From positions 97,635,689-97,699,688 of the forward strand of contig NC_072793.1 in NCBI RefSeq assembly GCF_028583425.1: a stretch of DNA of 64,000 nucleotides, read 5' to 3'. Source of the stretch: Eublepharis macularius (lineage: Eukaryota > Chordata > Lepidosauria > Squamata > Eublepharidae). Below, piece by piece: positions 42,511-54,530 of this stretch. The notes under the pieces are model-generated. The model made no database searches. It was not told the origin of the DNA and worked only from the letters and a program-made list of their open reading frames with translations. Position numbers and translations under genes: made by a program. Position 1 is the first letter of the stretch. Every line of letters starts with the position of its first letter.

Positions 42511-45500
42511 CTAAAGAATGAGAAAGCAAGCCAATGAGTTAATGGCAGGGTGAGTGTTCTGTGATGTGAATAATGAAAGAGAGCTTTACTCATTTTGATC
42601 AGCTATTTAAAAGGGGGGAGGGAATACATTGGCTCCAAAACACCGTTTGTTAATCCCTGCTCACTTCCCCTCTCCTTCTATTTCATCAATCTAATGTACA
42701 CAGAGTATATTCTGGTCACGGGCTACCACTTTAAAATACTTCAAAGTACAGCAGGCCTGCATACTACTGGAATTAAGTACATCAGATTAAGATACTTCTA
42801 GTGATGGCTGTGGCATTTTGCCCCCTTTTATGTGACCTATATAGTGTAATTCCTGTAATGGCACCTTGCTAGAAGGCTTGTAATGGCATCTTGCTAGAAA
42901 TGGCTGTATTATGCTGCCTCCTTGCTTCCTGTTTTATGTTTCAAAATGGTTTTTGTTATCTCCCCCCGCCCCACCCCAATTTAGACTTCTCTCAGTTTGT
43001 TTTGTATTACAGGAAGGCTTAGTTATAGATGGTAAAATGACAGCATGTGGCACTGAAATAGAAAAAATATCTATATTCCAGATGAAAATGGCGTTTTACT
43101 TAACCAGATTTATTTATAAGGACAGAAGTGTAATGGTTCCTGAGTAATTTAAAGCATATTGGTTTCAGAATAGGTTCATAAACTTGGTGGTTTCAAAACC
43201 GGTATACATGGAACATACAGACCTCTGAACTCTCCACTCACTCACAGCATAACAGAACTCTCTCCTCTCACCCACACAAAGACTTCCATATAGACTCAAT
43301 GACCTAGACAGACTCTACACTTTCCTTCAGTGCTCTGACTAAACTACCGTTCATTTGACTCCCCTAGGGTATTTCTCTCATCCACTCACAGCATGCTTCA
43401 CCCATCCAGTCTCCCTCCTTTTTGCTTTAGAGGCCTGCATTTATAATGACAGTACAAATATTCAACCCCTCTCCATGCTAACCAGCAGAAACAAAACAAA
43501 ACAAAAACTATTTATATGGCAAAACATTACAATGGCTTTAAAGCTTCATTTTATTTTTTCAATCTACTGCAGTCTCTAATCTTTAGTCCCTATGATGAAA
43601 CTCTACACAAGAAATAAACTTCCTGGACACCACAGCACAGATACTTGAGGGTTTCGTAAGTACCACATTATACTGGAATCCAACAGATTGGCAAACATAC
43701 CTACATGCCTCTAGCCACCACCCCAGCCACATCAAGCAATCCATTGGGTATAGCCAAGCCCTACTCTATAGTGGCATCTGCTCCAGCCCCCTCAGTCAGA
43801 GATACTCACTTGAAGGATCTGCAACAGGTATTTCTGCAACTACATTACCCCCTTGAGATGGTGAGAAAGATGATTAGGAAGGCTAGAATGACACTTGCAT
43901 AAAAGTTTTACCCTTTTGGATATACACCTTAAAGCGGTGAGAGGGTTTGACTGTGTCAGTGAAGCTGAGAGCAACACTGTCAGGAATACAGGCTTGATCA
44001 AGAGTCTAAACTCCTGAGTCATTCAAGGTGGAATGGTCAAAACTGAGACACCAGACTAAGATGCATCCACCCTCTTCAGGAATCAACGTTCACAGTCAAT
44101 TCTACAATACTATAACATAATCCAGAAATCCAAAGTGACTCTATCATAAGCCCCCTGAAATCAATGGGTTACGGTTGGAATAAATATGGATAGGAATCGT
44201 TCAGTTTGCTCTAGGCTTGCACTGTCTCCACATAGTATGCATTATACAAGAAGATTGACTGTCAGGTTGTCAAGCAGGCAGTTACTTGGTCTTGTTTGCT
44301 TTTAACCTGTCAAGGTTTGAACCTCCTAAAAAGTAACTCTCCATTCAATACACTGAGCCTGGACCTGTGCCTGGAGCAGAAGGCACATATGCAGGTGTGG
44401 CAATTACTCAGGGTATTTGATTAGAGTTAAGGTAGCTAAAGGCTCTGCATAAATTCAACCCATTTAATCCTCAAACAGGACTAACAGGGTCTAACACAAG
44501 GAAAGGCTTGTATTTTTTAAACATATATCAGTTGCCTATTAAAGCTTGTTCTTGTCAGATCTTGAAAACCAAGTTAGGTCAGCCTTGGTTAGTAATTGGA
44601 TGGGAGACAAGCAAGGAAGACTAGGGCCTCTATGCAGAGGCAGGTAATGGCAAACCATTTCTGTTAGTCTCTTGCCTTGAAAACCACAGCAGTGGTAGCC
44701 ATAAGTAGGCTGCCACTTAATAGCACTACACACACATGAAAGGAACGATCAGAAATAGAAACTCACTGTTAGCTTTGAACTTGAAAGTGTGGGAAAAATA
44801 GTAATTCTGTTACAAAACAGTAACAACTCTTTTTAGAAAATAGCAAGAATCCAGTAGCACCTATAAGACTAACAAAATTTGTAGTGGGGTATGAGCTTTT
44901 GTGAGTCACAGCTCACTTCTTCAGCTCACTCTTTTTAGAAACATTCTTAGCGTGGATATCTAATATGATTAGAAAAAAAATGATTACCTCGTATTTGATA
45001 TTCAAACTGAAACAAACTTGAAGATCACCCTGGCAAAGGGCAAGATAGGCACCCCAATTTGACATGTTTCCAAAAATAATTCCAATTTTGTTTTTTTAAG
45101 CATAACAGAAGATCTGTTGAAGTTAACAGCATGTATTTTCAGAATTCCAAGCGCTCAGTAGCAAATAAAAGAGTGCTTAGTAGCAAACTGATAAATAAAA
45201 GATAGTTCTTTTTATATGAATGCTATACACCAACAGGTCTTAAATGTGGGCCAAGCTCCCAAAAAATGGATTGTGTCTCTTTCAGATGAGGAACAAGTGA
45301 ATTGATAGAGCTCAGTCTGCCTCTGCACAAAATGCTGCAGAGCTTAGATCCCCACATCATGCTGTTCCTGGAAGTCCTCTGCCCCCCCCCCCCGCCAGCA
45401 CTGGGGTGGCATGTTGGCCTACAGTGGGGGAGAGGGGTTAAGGAAATCCTGCTCTGCTGATGGAAGTCCTGTCAGCAGAGATTTACCATGAAATCCAAGC

Positions 45501-47661
45501 TTGAATTTAGAAATGTGTCTTTTTCGAAAAGTTTTCAGAACCACTACTAAACTATACACAAAACTACTCACAATTTTGGCATTTCTCATTGTTGCTTTGA
45601 TAATATGTATTTTTCACCCATCACACACAGTCCCTGCACTTCCACAACCTGCTGATACATTTTGTTACACCTGAAAGTGAGACAGAAGTGAGCAAGAACT
45701 TTGGCACCTAGACATGTTTCCTGCCTGTTTGCAATGGCACATTGGAAGCAGCTCTCAGTAGAAAAGACTTCTGACAAGTGTTTCATGGAGGAACACAACA
45801 TGTACTGTTCAATAACTCACAGAATGCAAATGGAAGTTTTAAAGTACATGCCTGACTCCTGCAAAAACGTATGCCCATTCTATTTTGTTGTGTAAACATG
45901 TCAATGCTATTGATTGAACAAAGGACACCAAGAAAAAGCAATTCCTTACAAACCCGTCCCATGAATACCTAAGATATTTATATTTGTTAATATTACCCAA
46001 AGAAGTTAAAAAGCCTTCTATCTCAATGTACAAAACCCCCTGATTGAAACCATAGATCATTATGTGTTCTTTAATGTCTCTGGGTGCATATGATAAAAGG
46101 ATATTGAAAAACATTAGGTTCTCCTGCACAATTTATCTGCTTTTCTCTCCCTCAGTAGTCCTTTCTGACTTTCTGGGAATGTTCATTCCCAGCAAGTCAG
46201 AACTGGTAACCATGTGAAGCAATGGACTGCAGTCAGAAAGGGGGAGAGGGCCTTCATTAGTGGAGGTTGGCTGACAGAAGAGGCAAGAAGGGTGTTTTTG
46301 TTTCCTTCCCTCTTCCCACTACTGCATCCAGGCCCTTATGGCTAATTGCCAATTTGGGTCATGACCGCAGGAATAAACTTTCCTAGAGCTGGAAAGGGCA
46401 GCTGGTGGAAGAGGAAAGATCTAAGACTGTCACTAATTTCTGTTTTTTGTATAATGTTCTTTTGGAAAAATAGTAAAGAGTCCAGTAGCACCTTTAAGAC
46501 TAACCAACTTTATTGCAGCATAAGCTTTCAAGAACCACAGTTCTCTTCATTGCATCTGACGAAGACAACTGTGGTTCTCGAAAGCTTATGCTACAATAAA
46601 GTTGGTTAATCTTAAAGGTGCTACTGGACTCTTTACTACTTTGTGACTACAGACTAACACAGCTAACTCCTCTGAATGTTTTGGAAAAAATTCTGCTATG
46701 GAATAAAATATGAGCTGTGAATAGTTCTCTTATGGAACTAGGAAAATCCTACCTTTCACATCATCTCATACAATTTCCAAGTTAGTTCTGCATTTCAGAA
46801 TATTTACCTTCTCCGTTCGGCATCCTGAGGATCTGTTCCAGGCAAACTAATAGTAATGGATGAAGGGGCACCAACATCATACCGTTTCACTGTTTTCCGA
46901 CAGACTTTCACTTTCACCAAGATGCTGTGCACGAGGTTAGCCACCAAGCCAACAACAGGTTGCAGGATCTCAGGGAAGAATGTGGCAAATGCAAAGTGGT
47001 CTGACATGTCACCACGTCCTCTGCTGTGCCTCTGGTAAAAACGGAGATATATCCAACTGGAGAGCACTCCAAAACCGTAAGAAGCCAAGACGTTGCTTTC
47101 GATGAGGGTGGTCAATCTCAGAACTGCCAGAATCAGGAGCAAGAGCATAGGGACAACTTTCATTCGCACCTGAGGTACCTTCAAGACAGTACTGTCACCC
47201 ATGGTCTGCTTGAGGGCCACCAAGACACCACCAAGGAAGCCCAGCATACCATAGATTTGAACAGTAAATAGGTAAGAGAGATTGAATGATGCCACATATG
47301 TGAGAAGATAAGCAAAGGCCCCCAGGAGCCCAACCGACACATTCACCACAGCGAAGAAGATCAAAAGCTCCAAAGCTCCCCACAGTGGCTCAAGCAACCT
47401 TCCTGCTATCACCACTGTGGCCAGACTCATGCCTACATTCCATATATGTTTTTCCACTACACTATGGGTTGCCAACGTCCAAATCCAGAAGTTGGGTGGG
47501 AAAAGATACCCTGGTGTCACTCCAAGTCCAAAAACTGTGTCCACAGCAAAGGAGAGAAGGTAGAGCAGAATAACAATGGCACATATAGACTTCACTACTA
47601 CACTGGTACTGGCCAGTACAGCCAGGAAATGTTGGCGGGCTACTGGAAGGTATCTGTTCAT
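42303..47661 (-). CDS. TMEM115: TMEM115, Golgi rhomboid-like membrane protein, complete
   Basis: Two coding exons (47661-46808 and 42510-42303) join in phase at DAERR(R)QLALKALNERL, giving 353 residues against 351 in human. I chose the ATG at 47661 (MNRYLPVARQHFLAV) because human starts MQRALPGARQHL; an in-frame ATG four codons upstream is possible. The family is a rhomboid-fold protein without protease activity, resident in the Golgi, bound to the COG complex and involved in retrograde transport. Several hydrophobic membrane segments are visible (for example LLIFFAVVNVSVGLLGAFAY). They are followed by a cytosolic tail with an acidic run (EDDDEDNSK) and ending SSLITFEDAPAQS. The intron is 4.3 kb and holds repeats. 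The tail is the least conserved part. Confidence 0.97.
42511..44530 (-). other. TMEM115 intron, left part
   Basis: A short direct duplication ('gtaatggcaccttgctagaa' and 'gtaatggcatcttgctagaa') lies at about 42858-42900. Nothing else is recognised. Confidence 0.5.
44533..44740 (+). mobile_element. 5S-rRNA-derived SINE
   Basis: The first part (cagatcttgaaaaccaagtt, ggttagtaattggatgggag) is a mutated 5S rRNA including its internal control region. It is followed by a tail 'gaggcaggtaatggcaaacc' that is not 5S. This structure defines 5S-derived SINEs known in squamates. It is not a functional 5S gene. Confidence 0.8.
44840..44928. mobile_element. Single Penelope-like terminal repeat with 13-bp target duplication
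   Basis: 'atccagtagcacctataaga' through 'cagctcacttcttcag'. CTCTTTTTAGAAA flanks it at 44827-44839 and 44929-44941. The surrounding intron (44942-46459) has a C-rich tract at about 45383-45393 and no gene. Confidence 0.8.
46471..46678. mobile_element. Penelope-like element reduced to inverted terminal repeats
   Basis: 'gtccagtagcacctttaaga' at the left and 'cttaaaggtgctactggact' at the right form a hairpin of about 70-bp arms, followed by 'gctaactcctctg'. TTTTGGAAAAA is duplicated at 46460-46470 and 46679-46689. Confidence 0.8.
46808..47661 (-). CDS. TMEM115: TMEM115 coding exon 1 (membrane domain)
   Basis: 284 codons plus two bases. The donor is gtaaat. It includes TPGYLFPPNFWIWTLATHSV and the conserved FYQRHSRGRGDMSDHFAFAT. 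Confidence 0.97.
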
Positions 47662-48450
47662 GTTTACACCCACGCACCCTGCCCCACCAAAAAGGGTCCT
47701 TGATACAACAGACTTGGCTTAGGGGCAGAGGGGGAGGGGATCTGGCAGCCAGGAACCCCCTTCTTGCTCTCAGTGCGGAATCACCGTCAAGTCCATCTTC
47801 TTCTTCCGCATAGAACCCAAACGGAGACGATAGTAGCTCGATGCTAGTGCTAAGGTGTCCCTTTACCCTGCTTGCCTCCAAACAGAAAGCATCAACAGCC
47901 CCCAGGCACCAGGCCCCTCTCCAATACCACTGCTTCGACCCTCTCGTCCGCTCACAAGCGGTTTCCAGGAGACTGGAATACGGCGGGAGTTTCAGAGGCC
48001 AAGAGGCGACGAGGCAAGTGGGTGGCCGGATTCCAAGAGTGGGCGCAGCCCGGCTCCTCGCGGCCACATTCAGCCGTATAGCGGAGGCGGAAGGCCTTCA
48101 GGAAGAGCCTCTTCCACGGGCCTGTGTCTCCGCTGAAAGCGGAGCCTTCTTCCTCCTCCCTGCGCTGGGCCGCTCCGGCAAGGCCGACGCCCTCCCCTGT
48201 GCCAGCAGGCAGGCGCTCTCGCAAAGTCCAGCAGGCCAGGTCCTCACGGTCTCCCCAGACGCAAACAAACAGTAGGACTGCGCTTGCGCAGCTGCTTAGA
48301 GTCGCTTCGCGATGCACGCTGGGAAATAGAGTCCGAAGCCTCCCTCATACTGAGGATGCCAAATGGGAAAATGACTACCAATCCTAGCCGCCACTGAGTC
48401 GCGGCGTTTGCGCAGAAATGGGGAGACAAGAGACTTGGAAGAGGGAGTGT
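47662..48450 (-). promoter_or_regulatory. TMEM115 CpG-rich promoter and 5'UTR
   Basis: GC-rich with dense CpG. At 48314-48332 GCACGCTGGGAAATAGAGT resembles the ZNF143/Staf site. 'cttgcgcag' near 48293 is NRF1-like. The transcription start is not identifiable precisely. Confidence 0.65.
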
Positions 48451-48960
48451 TTCAGGCCTTCCGGTTTGCTTGGGGAGGAGCAGTGGAGCCAAGTTAGGTA
48501 TTGAGAAGGGCTGAGCCTGCGGTCCCAGTTTTAGCCAGTGTTCAGTAATACTAGACAGAGCAGGGCAGGACAGGGCAGAATAGAGCGCTCCGTCCAAAGC
48601 AGCAGTGCCAGCAAAGAACGTCATCCATTGATGGGGTCTCTTGCCTTAGCACGGCTGAAGCTCCTTGTATGTAATACTGTATGAGGCTCAGATTGGCCAA
48701 GGGGCGAAGGCCGAGGCTCCCAGCTAGACTAATTTGATGGAGGGAACGGCAGAGACGGGGACATGAGCAACTCGGGTCCGTGTCTGTGTAATCAGAAATA
48801 AATTCCCCTGATTTTAATGGGGTTTAGTCTCCCAAGAATGCACGCAAGGCATTGGGTTGTTAATCTGTGGACGTCGAGTTCCTGAGAAGAGGCAAAAGCT
48901 TGTGTTGCTCATAACAGAAAGGATGCTGCGGTAGTCCTAAATTAATTATTATAGCCATAT
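48451..48960. other. Region upstream of TMEM115
   Basis: Only a short dispersed repeat at about 48785-48865 ('cagaaataaattcccctgat') is recognised. Confidence 0.5.
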
Positions 48961-48964
48961 TTCT

Positions 48965-49085
48965 GTGAGAGTAGATGTATTAGTCTGTTGCGGCAAAAAC
49001 AAGAAAATAAGTCTTGTGACCCATTAAAGACAAACAGATTGATTCTGGCATAAGTTTTTGTGAACTAAAGCATACGTTCCTGTGT
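48965..49085. mobile_element. Old Penelope-like terminal-repeat fragment
   Basis: 'gagtagatgtattagtctgt' and 'gacccattaaagacaaacag' follow the family pattern with strong divergence. Confidence 0.55.
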
Positions 49086-49257
49086 TGCAGGTGCTCGTTT
49101 GAAAGTTTATCTGACATTTTGGGTTGTATCCTACCACTCTACTGTATGGAGTAGGGTAGCCCTATATTTAGAATGCTCGCTATTCTTTGGCTGCAATCCT
49201 GTGCACATATACTTGGGAAAATAAAGTTAACTAAAGTTGGTGAGAGTTCTGTGTGGA

Positions 49258-49490
49258 ATTTATTGAGTTATATATTCCCTTATTTCCTTACCAGTGGAGA
49301 CCCAGAACAGCTTACAGCTTCAGTCATTATGTCCTCATAGCCACAACCCAATGAAGTAGGTTAAGCCAAGGAAAAGTGACTGGCCCAAGCTCACCCCCAA
49401 ACTCCAATGAGTGAAGATTCATATCTCTGGCTCCTGGATCCTAGTCAGACACTCTAGCTGCTATGCCATACAGGTTCTCAGAAACAGAAC
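49258..49490 (-). mobile_element. tRNA-derived SINE, near full length
   Basis: Read on the minus strand it begins with an A box ('tatggcatagcagctagagt'). The centre 'ggcttaacctacttcattgg' matches the SINE core. The tail ends near 49260. Confidence 0.7.
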
Positions 49491-50019
49491 TTTTACCGTA
49501 CTGTGCTTTGCTTTCAGAGAGGGTCATTTGCAAAATCTCAGATGCCTTTTACTTGTGTGGTATGATGAGGAAAATATGGAAGAGGAAATCGTGAAAGTTT
49601 CAAGGCAGGTGAGAAAAACGAGACTTGAAAGTGCTTTGCTGCTGTCAATATAAGTCCCATACAATGTTCACATAAGTGTTTGTTAACTGGCCTCCCCTTC
49701 ATAAATGTCCCTCATTTTGGAACAGCACAGTTCATGCATTACATGGACTAGGAAGCAGCACTTCTGTTGGGGTGTGTATGCTTTTTGTAACCAGCATTGT
49801 TTGTGACAGAGAAGCAAGATTCAACAAAATCCAATCATGGTCTGCCCTTGGATGCATTTAAGGTAAAATTGTGAAAACACGGTGGGTGCTATCCAGTCAG
49901 ATTCAAGCAGTTCTAAGGTTGCAATACCATACAAAGTTACAAGAGAGCAAGTTCCGTTGCATTTATGACCAGGGTAGGCTTCCAAGTCCTGTATCAATGG
50001 GACAGTTGCATTTCTCCTG

Positions 50020-50135
50020 AAGAAAGGAGCTGCTGAAAGCTCATACCCTCAAAATTTTAATCTCTAAAGTGCTACTGGACTCAAATCCCGCTGTTTTATT
50101 GCAGATCAACAAGGCTACTAACCTAAAGCTTAAAT
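50020..50135. mobile_element. Old Penelope-like terminal-repeat fragment
   Basis: 'gctgaaagctcataccctca' and 'ctctaaagtgctactggact' match the right end of the family. 49491-50019 shows nothing recognisable. Confidence 0.55.
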
Positions 50136-50513
50136 TTATCCTGTTCAAGTAAGGGACAAGACCTCAGCTGTATTATGCACACTATATTTAAACAGCTCTT
50201 GTGATTGTTTTTTATTTTTATTCCTTCACAACAGATACCACCCTGATAGAAACTCAAATGGAAATTGTTTCTGATGAATTATCCCCCTGGTGGACACCGT
50301 GATCATTGAAAAGTTAGCGCCAGCAATGCAGAGTGAGGATCCAGTACAACATGCATAGATATCTAGGCATGTGGACATGTACCTCTTTTCTATGCTTGTG
50401 TCCCAATGAATCTTATTCATTGTCAAGCCAGACTTGCCTCAAAAGGTTTTCTCTTAAGATAAGTTATTTGCACTATGAATACAAATTTGTTGTGCACAGT
50501 TGTCAAAGCTGTG

Positions 50514-50515
<2 letters not shown>

Positions 50516-50545
<30 letters not shown>
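50516..50545. repeat. (CT)n microsatellite
   Basis: About 15 CT units followed by a C-rich tract. Confidence 0.95.
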
Positions 50546-50547
<2 letters not shown>

Positions 50548-50964
50548 CCCCCCTCGCCTCCCCCTTCCTGGAAACTACTTTTAAAGCACTCAAAATGCTA
50601 TGTTTTGTACAAGAAAAAAGCAGTCTTTCCCCCAAGTAGTTGCTGTTGTTTTGTGAACAATGTGTGGAATGTGGTTGCTCGAGTGTCATGGGCATTCAGT
50701 GAATGTTGTACATGGCCATAATTGGCGTAAAAGCTATAAAGTCCCTCCACCTTCAGCATGCCCATATCATTTTATGAACTATTTCTTTTTAGCTTAAAAA
50801 TATAATTGGTGACATGTATTTTTCTTCACTTGCACTAATCTTTATTTCTCCAATAAAACTACCATTAGCCTTTACAGCAATGATCTGCCATTTTGTGAAG
50901 GTTTGTTTTTATATTTTGGAGAGTGTGCACTCTCCTGGATCATATACTTAGCCAGATTCCTTTT

Positions 50965-51390
50965 TTTTTTTGAAGGAAGAACCCACAGGCACTTTTAATA
51001 AATTTAGTGCACCAAAAGTTACAGGCCACAATTGCATGATTGAACAATTCAGTACCAGTTACAGCATGAAACATTTTTTTCCAGTCTTTAACTGATACAA
51101 CTATTAAATGGGAACTGTTCACAACACAACAGGATGGGGAAGGATCAACTTCACAAAGTGGTGGGGGGGAGACAATAGTTTAAACATTTAGGTTCTGTAA
51201 AGCCTAATATAAAATACTTTTAGTTAAACCTTTAAAAGATTTAGTAGTCCAGTTTCCCTTCTCCCTATTTAAAAAAAAATCCGTAACACACCCTTATTTA
51301 CTGGTGGTCCATTAATATCCAAATGTGCAAAAGTTACAATTCACCTTTAGGAGTGCATCAAAAATAGGCTTAATATTCAAAATAGCTGTA
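50965..51390 (-). pseudogene. Retrocopied, polyadenylated 3'UTR-like sequence
   Basis: TTAGCCAGATTCCTTTT is repeated at 50948-50964 and 51391-51407. The left end of the insert is a T run, that is, a poly(A) tail on the minus strand, with ATTAAA about 27 bases upstream of it. These are the marks of L1-driven retroposition of an mRNA. The insert of about 425 bp has no long reading frame. I do not recognise the source gene. Confidence 0.75.
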
Positions 51391-51407
51391 TTAGCCAGAT
51401 TCCTTTT

Positions 51408-52020
51408 CAAAAGGGGAGTAAAGGAGAAATAGCAGCACAACTACTTCCCCTCCTCTCCCAGTCTATTAACATACGGATGAGTTACTACGGTGCTGCTGTT
51501 AACAGAACAGGGACTTGTTAGAATAGCGTTATAATTCTAGAGTGTGATTGGGATGTGCTTTGATTGTGGAAAGGATCCAGTGGGGCAGAATTCAGAGCTA
51601 TGAATGTACCACATGAATGGTGTGTTCTCATGCTTACGTATATAAGTAGTGCAGAGGTTAGCTTTGAACACCTTTATAATAAAGGACTAAGTACAGTGTC
51701 TAATGGCTGGTGCTGGATACATCTCTTAAGCATATGCTCTGGCTATGTCCAGTTATTTGACCTTTTTGGGAAGAAGTTATTGCTCATAATAATTTTGTAT
51801 TAGAATACCCATTGATCCTTGAGGGTGTTTATATACTTTTAAATTACCTACCTATATCCTGGAATCTAACTAATGGTCAACTAAAATGAACTCCCCCCAT
51901 GCCCTGTAGCCAAAAGACTTTTATTGCAACATTGGAGAGACAAATGCCCACCTTCCATACTTCAGTGCATGGAGGACCTTACAATGTTATCTGTATTCAA
52001 CTGCAGATGGACTTATTTTT
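51408..52020. other. Intergenic, no recognised feature
   Basis: No exon or repeat recognised. Confidence 0.5.
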
Positions 52021-53405
52021 AGATAGAATTATAGAATCACAGGGTTGGAAGGAACCTCGAGGGTCATCTAGTCCAACCCCCTGCACAATGCAGGAAATTT
52101 ACAACTACCTCCCCCCCCCCCCCCCACGGACTGCCCCAGTGCCCCCCTCCATGCTCAGAAGATGGCAAAACACCTCCAGGATCCCTAGCCAAACTGGCCT
52201 GTGGAAAATTGCTACCTGACCCCCAAGGTGGCAATTAGCATTACCCTGGGCATGTAAGAAGACCACAAAAATTAAGCACTGATGTAACCTATTCTGCCTT
52301 CTTCCTCATGATTTGCCCAAGTTCACAAAATCAGCATTGCTGTCAGATGGCCATCTATGCTTCTGCTTAAAAACCTCCAAAGAAGGAGAGTCCACCACCT
52401 CCTGAGGAAGCCTGTTCCACTGAGGGATCACTCTAACTGTCAGGAAGTTCTTCCTAATGTTTAGCCGAAAGCTCTTTTGATTTAATTTCAAGTCGTTGGT
52501 TTTGGTCCGACTTTCTGGGGCAGTGGAAAACTATGCCATCCTCTATATGACAGCCCTTCAAGTACTTGAAGATGGTTATCATATCACCTCTCAGTCGTCT
52601 ATCTCCAGGCTAAACATTCTGAGCTCCTTCAACCTTTCTTCATAGGACTTGGTCTCCAGACCCCTCACTATCTTCGGTGCCCTCCTCTGGACACGTTTCA
52701 TCTTGTCTATATCCTTCTTAAATTGTGGTGCCCAAAACTGAACACAATACTTTAGGTGAGATCTAACCAGAGCAGAGATACCATCACTTCACGTGATCTG
52801 GACACTATGCTTCTGTTGATACAGCCCAAAACCACATTTGCCTTTTTCGCTACCATCTCACACTGCTGACTCTTGTTCAGTGTATGGTCTACTAAGACCC
52901 CTAAATCCTTTTCCACACATACTACTGCCAAGACAAGTCTCCCCCATTTGATTTTTCCTTCCTAAATGCAGAACTTTGAATTTATCTCTCTTGAAATTCA
53001 TTGTATTTGTTTTAGCTCAGTTTTCCAGCCTGTCAAGATCATCCTGTATCCTTACTCTGTCTTCGACTATATTTGCTAGTCTTCCCAATTTAGTATCATC
53101 TGCAAATGTAATAAGCATTCCCTCTATTCCTTCATCCAAATCATTTATAAAAATGTTGAACAGAACAGGTCCCAGAACTGATCCCTGAGGAACTCCACTT
53201 GTCACTCTTCTCCCAAGAAGATGAGGAACCATTATCTAGCACTCTTTGGATGCAATCTGTCAACCAGTTACAGATCCACCTAATAGTAATAGGATTCAAA
53301 CCACATTTTACCAACTTGTTGACAAGGATGTTATGTGGAACTTTATCAAAAGCCTTACTGAAATTGAGATAAACTATGTCTACAGTATTTCCCTGATCCA
53401 GATAT
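52021..53405 (-). mobile_element. CR1 LINE 3' fragment
   Basis: The left end 'tagaatcacagggttggaag' and 'ctagtccaaccccctgcac' is the CR1 3'UTR. The minus frame at 53232-53017 reads [20 protein letters not shown] and then [11 protein letters not shown], a reverse-transcriptase catalytic region with FADD intact. The copy is 5'-truncated and later parts are out of frame. A run of about 18 C lies at 52112-52128. Confidence 0.9.
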
Positions 53406-54390
53406 TTGGAAAGCTTTTATGGATGCTTATGTGTACATTTCTCACTATTGTTGTCATCTGTTTATTTCTATTATGAATGAGGCTTATTTTTATTTTTTAA
53501 TTTTCAAATAAAATAATTTTTAAAATATTTTTAAAAGCATGGCCTGGGAGATGTCATTTAATTTAATTTAATTTATTGTATTGTATTTATATTCCGCCCT
53601 CCCCGCTTTCGCAGGCTCAGGGCGGATGATCAGGGTTGATAGCAGCAGTGCCTCCTCTCTGCATGTGTTGTGCAGCAAGGGGCTTGGCCAGTCAGGTACC
53701 TCCTCCTTGTGCAGCTAGTGTGGTGCCAGCCAGGTTTCTCCTGCCCACGGGTCTTGGGCTACAGCTCACAGCTTCCCTGCCCCGACACTACAGCTGATTG
53801 CCTCCCCCTTCTCCATATCTGGAGTCTCAGGGGTTGCAGGGGATAACCAGCTGCCACTTGACTCAGTTGCTGCTACCATGACATACTGTGGTGGGGACTT
53901 CAGAGCACTGGCATCTGGAGCAGTTGCCCTAAAACGTTTCTTTCATCATGCAAGCAGAAACCAGCCAGTTTAGATAGAGTTGTGTTTCCTTGGAAAGAGC
54001 AGTTTTCACCTGTGAAATATGACTTTGTCACCCTCTCCTACAGCCAAATATGCCCTCCAAATGCTGCTATCCCTGTCCCAAAGGAACAACATCTTGGGGA
54101 TCTTTTGTGATCTGCAGTGGGAAGTTGAGGACCACAGATGGAAAGATTTTTGCCATGGAGGTGCTCTGGTGGATCAGAGATCTTATATCTGCATAAACTG
54201 ATAAGAATCTTGCCACCAGTTTCAACAGGAGTCCCGCTGATCCAAGGGAGAGAATCAAATATCAGGAATTCTTATTTTTATTTATTCTTTTCTTATACTC
54301 AGGTGCCTTACTTAATATGTTGGGAACAAAGGCAGACCAACAAAACTGCTGAGCCAGTTACCTCTGTCAGTTTTTAACAAGAAAAACATG
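53406..54390. other. Intergenic with AT-rich repeat
   Basis: An ATTTA-type repeat lies at about 53556-53590, followed by a repeat fragment 'tatattccgccctccccgct'. The rest is unremarkable. Confidence 0.5.
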
Positions 54391-54395
54391 GTAAT

Positions 54396-54530
54396 GATTA
54401 AGATGGGTAGCTGTGTTAGTCTGTCTGTAGCAGTAGAAAAGAGCAAGACTCCAGTAGCACCTATAAGACTAACAAAATTTGTTGTAGAGTAGGAGCTTTC
54501 GTGAGCCACTGCTCACTTCTTCAGATACAG
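54396..54530. mobile_element. Penelope-like terminal repeat
   Basis: 'gggtagctgtgttagtctgt', 'ccagtagcacctataagact' and 'cactgctcacttcttcagat'. TAATGATT borders both sides, a candidate 8-bp target duplication. Confidence 0.7.

Noticed and set aside
44533-44660. A 5S rRNA gene
   Set aside because: Too diverged and joined to a SINE tail.
45375-45400. Poly-C tracts here and at 6989, 31750 and 52112 as possible structured elements
   Set aside because: Homopolymer runs common in this genome, with no flanking pattern.
47462-48067. A 201-codon minus-strand frame and plus-strand frames over the TMEM115 promoter
   Set aside because: They overlap TMEM115 exon 1 in another frame and its CpG island; no homology recognised.
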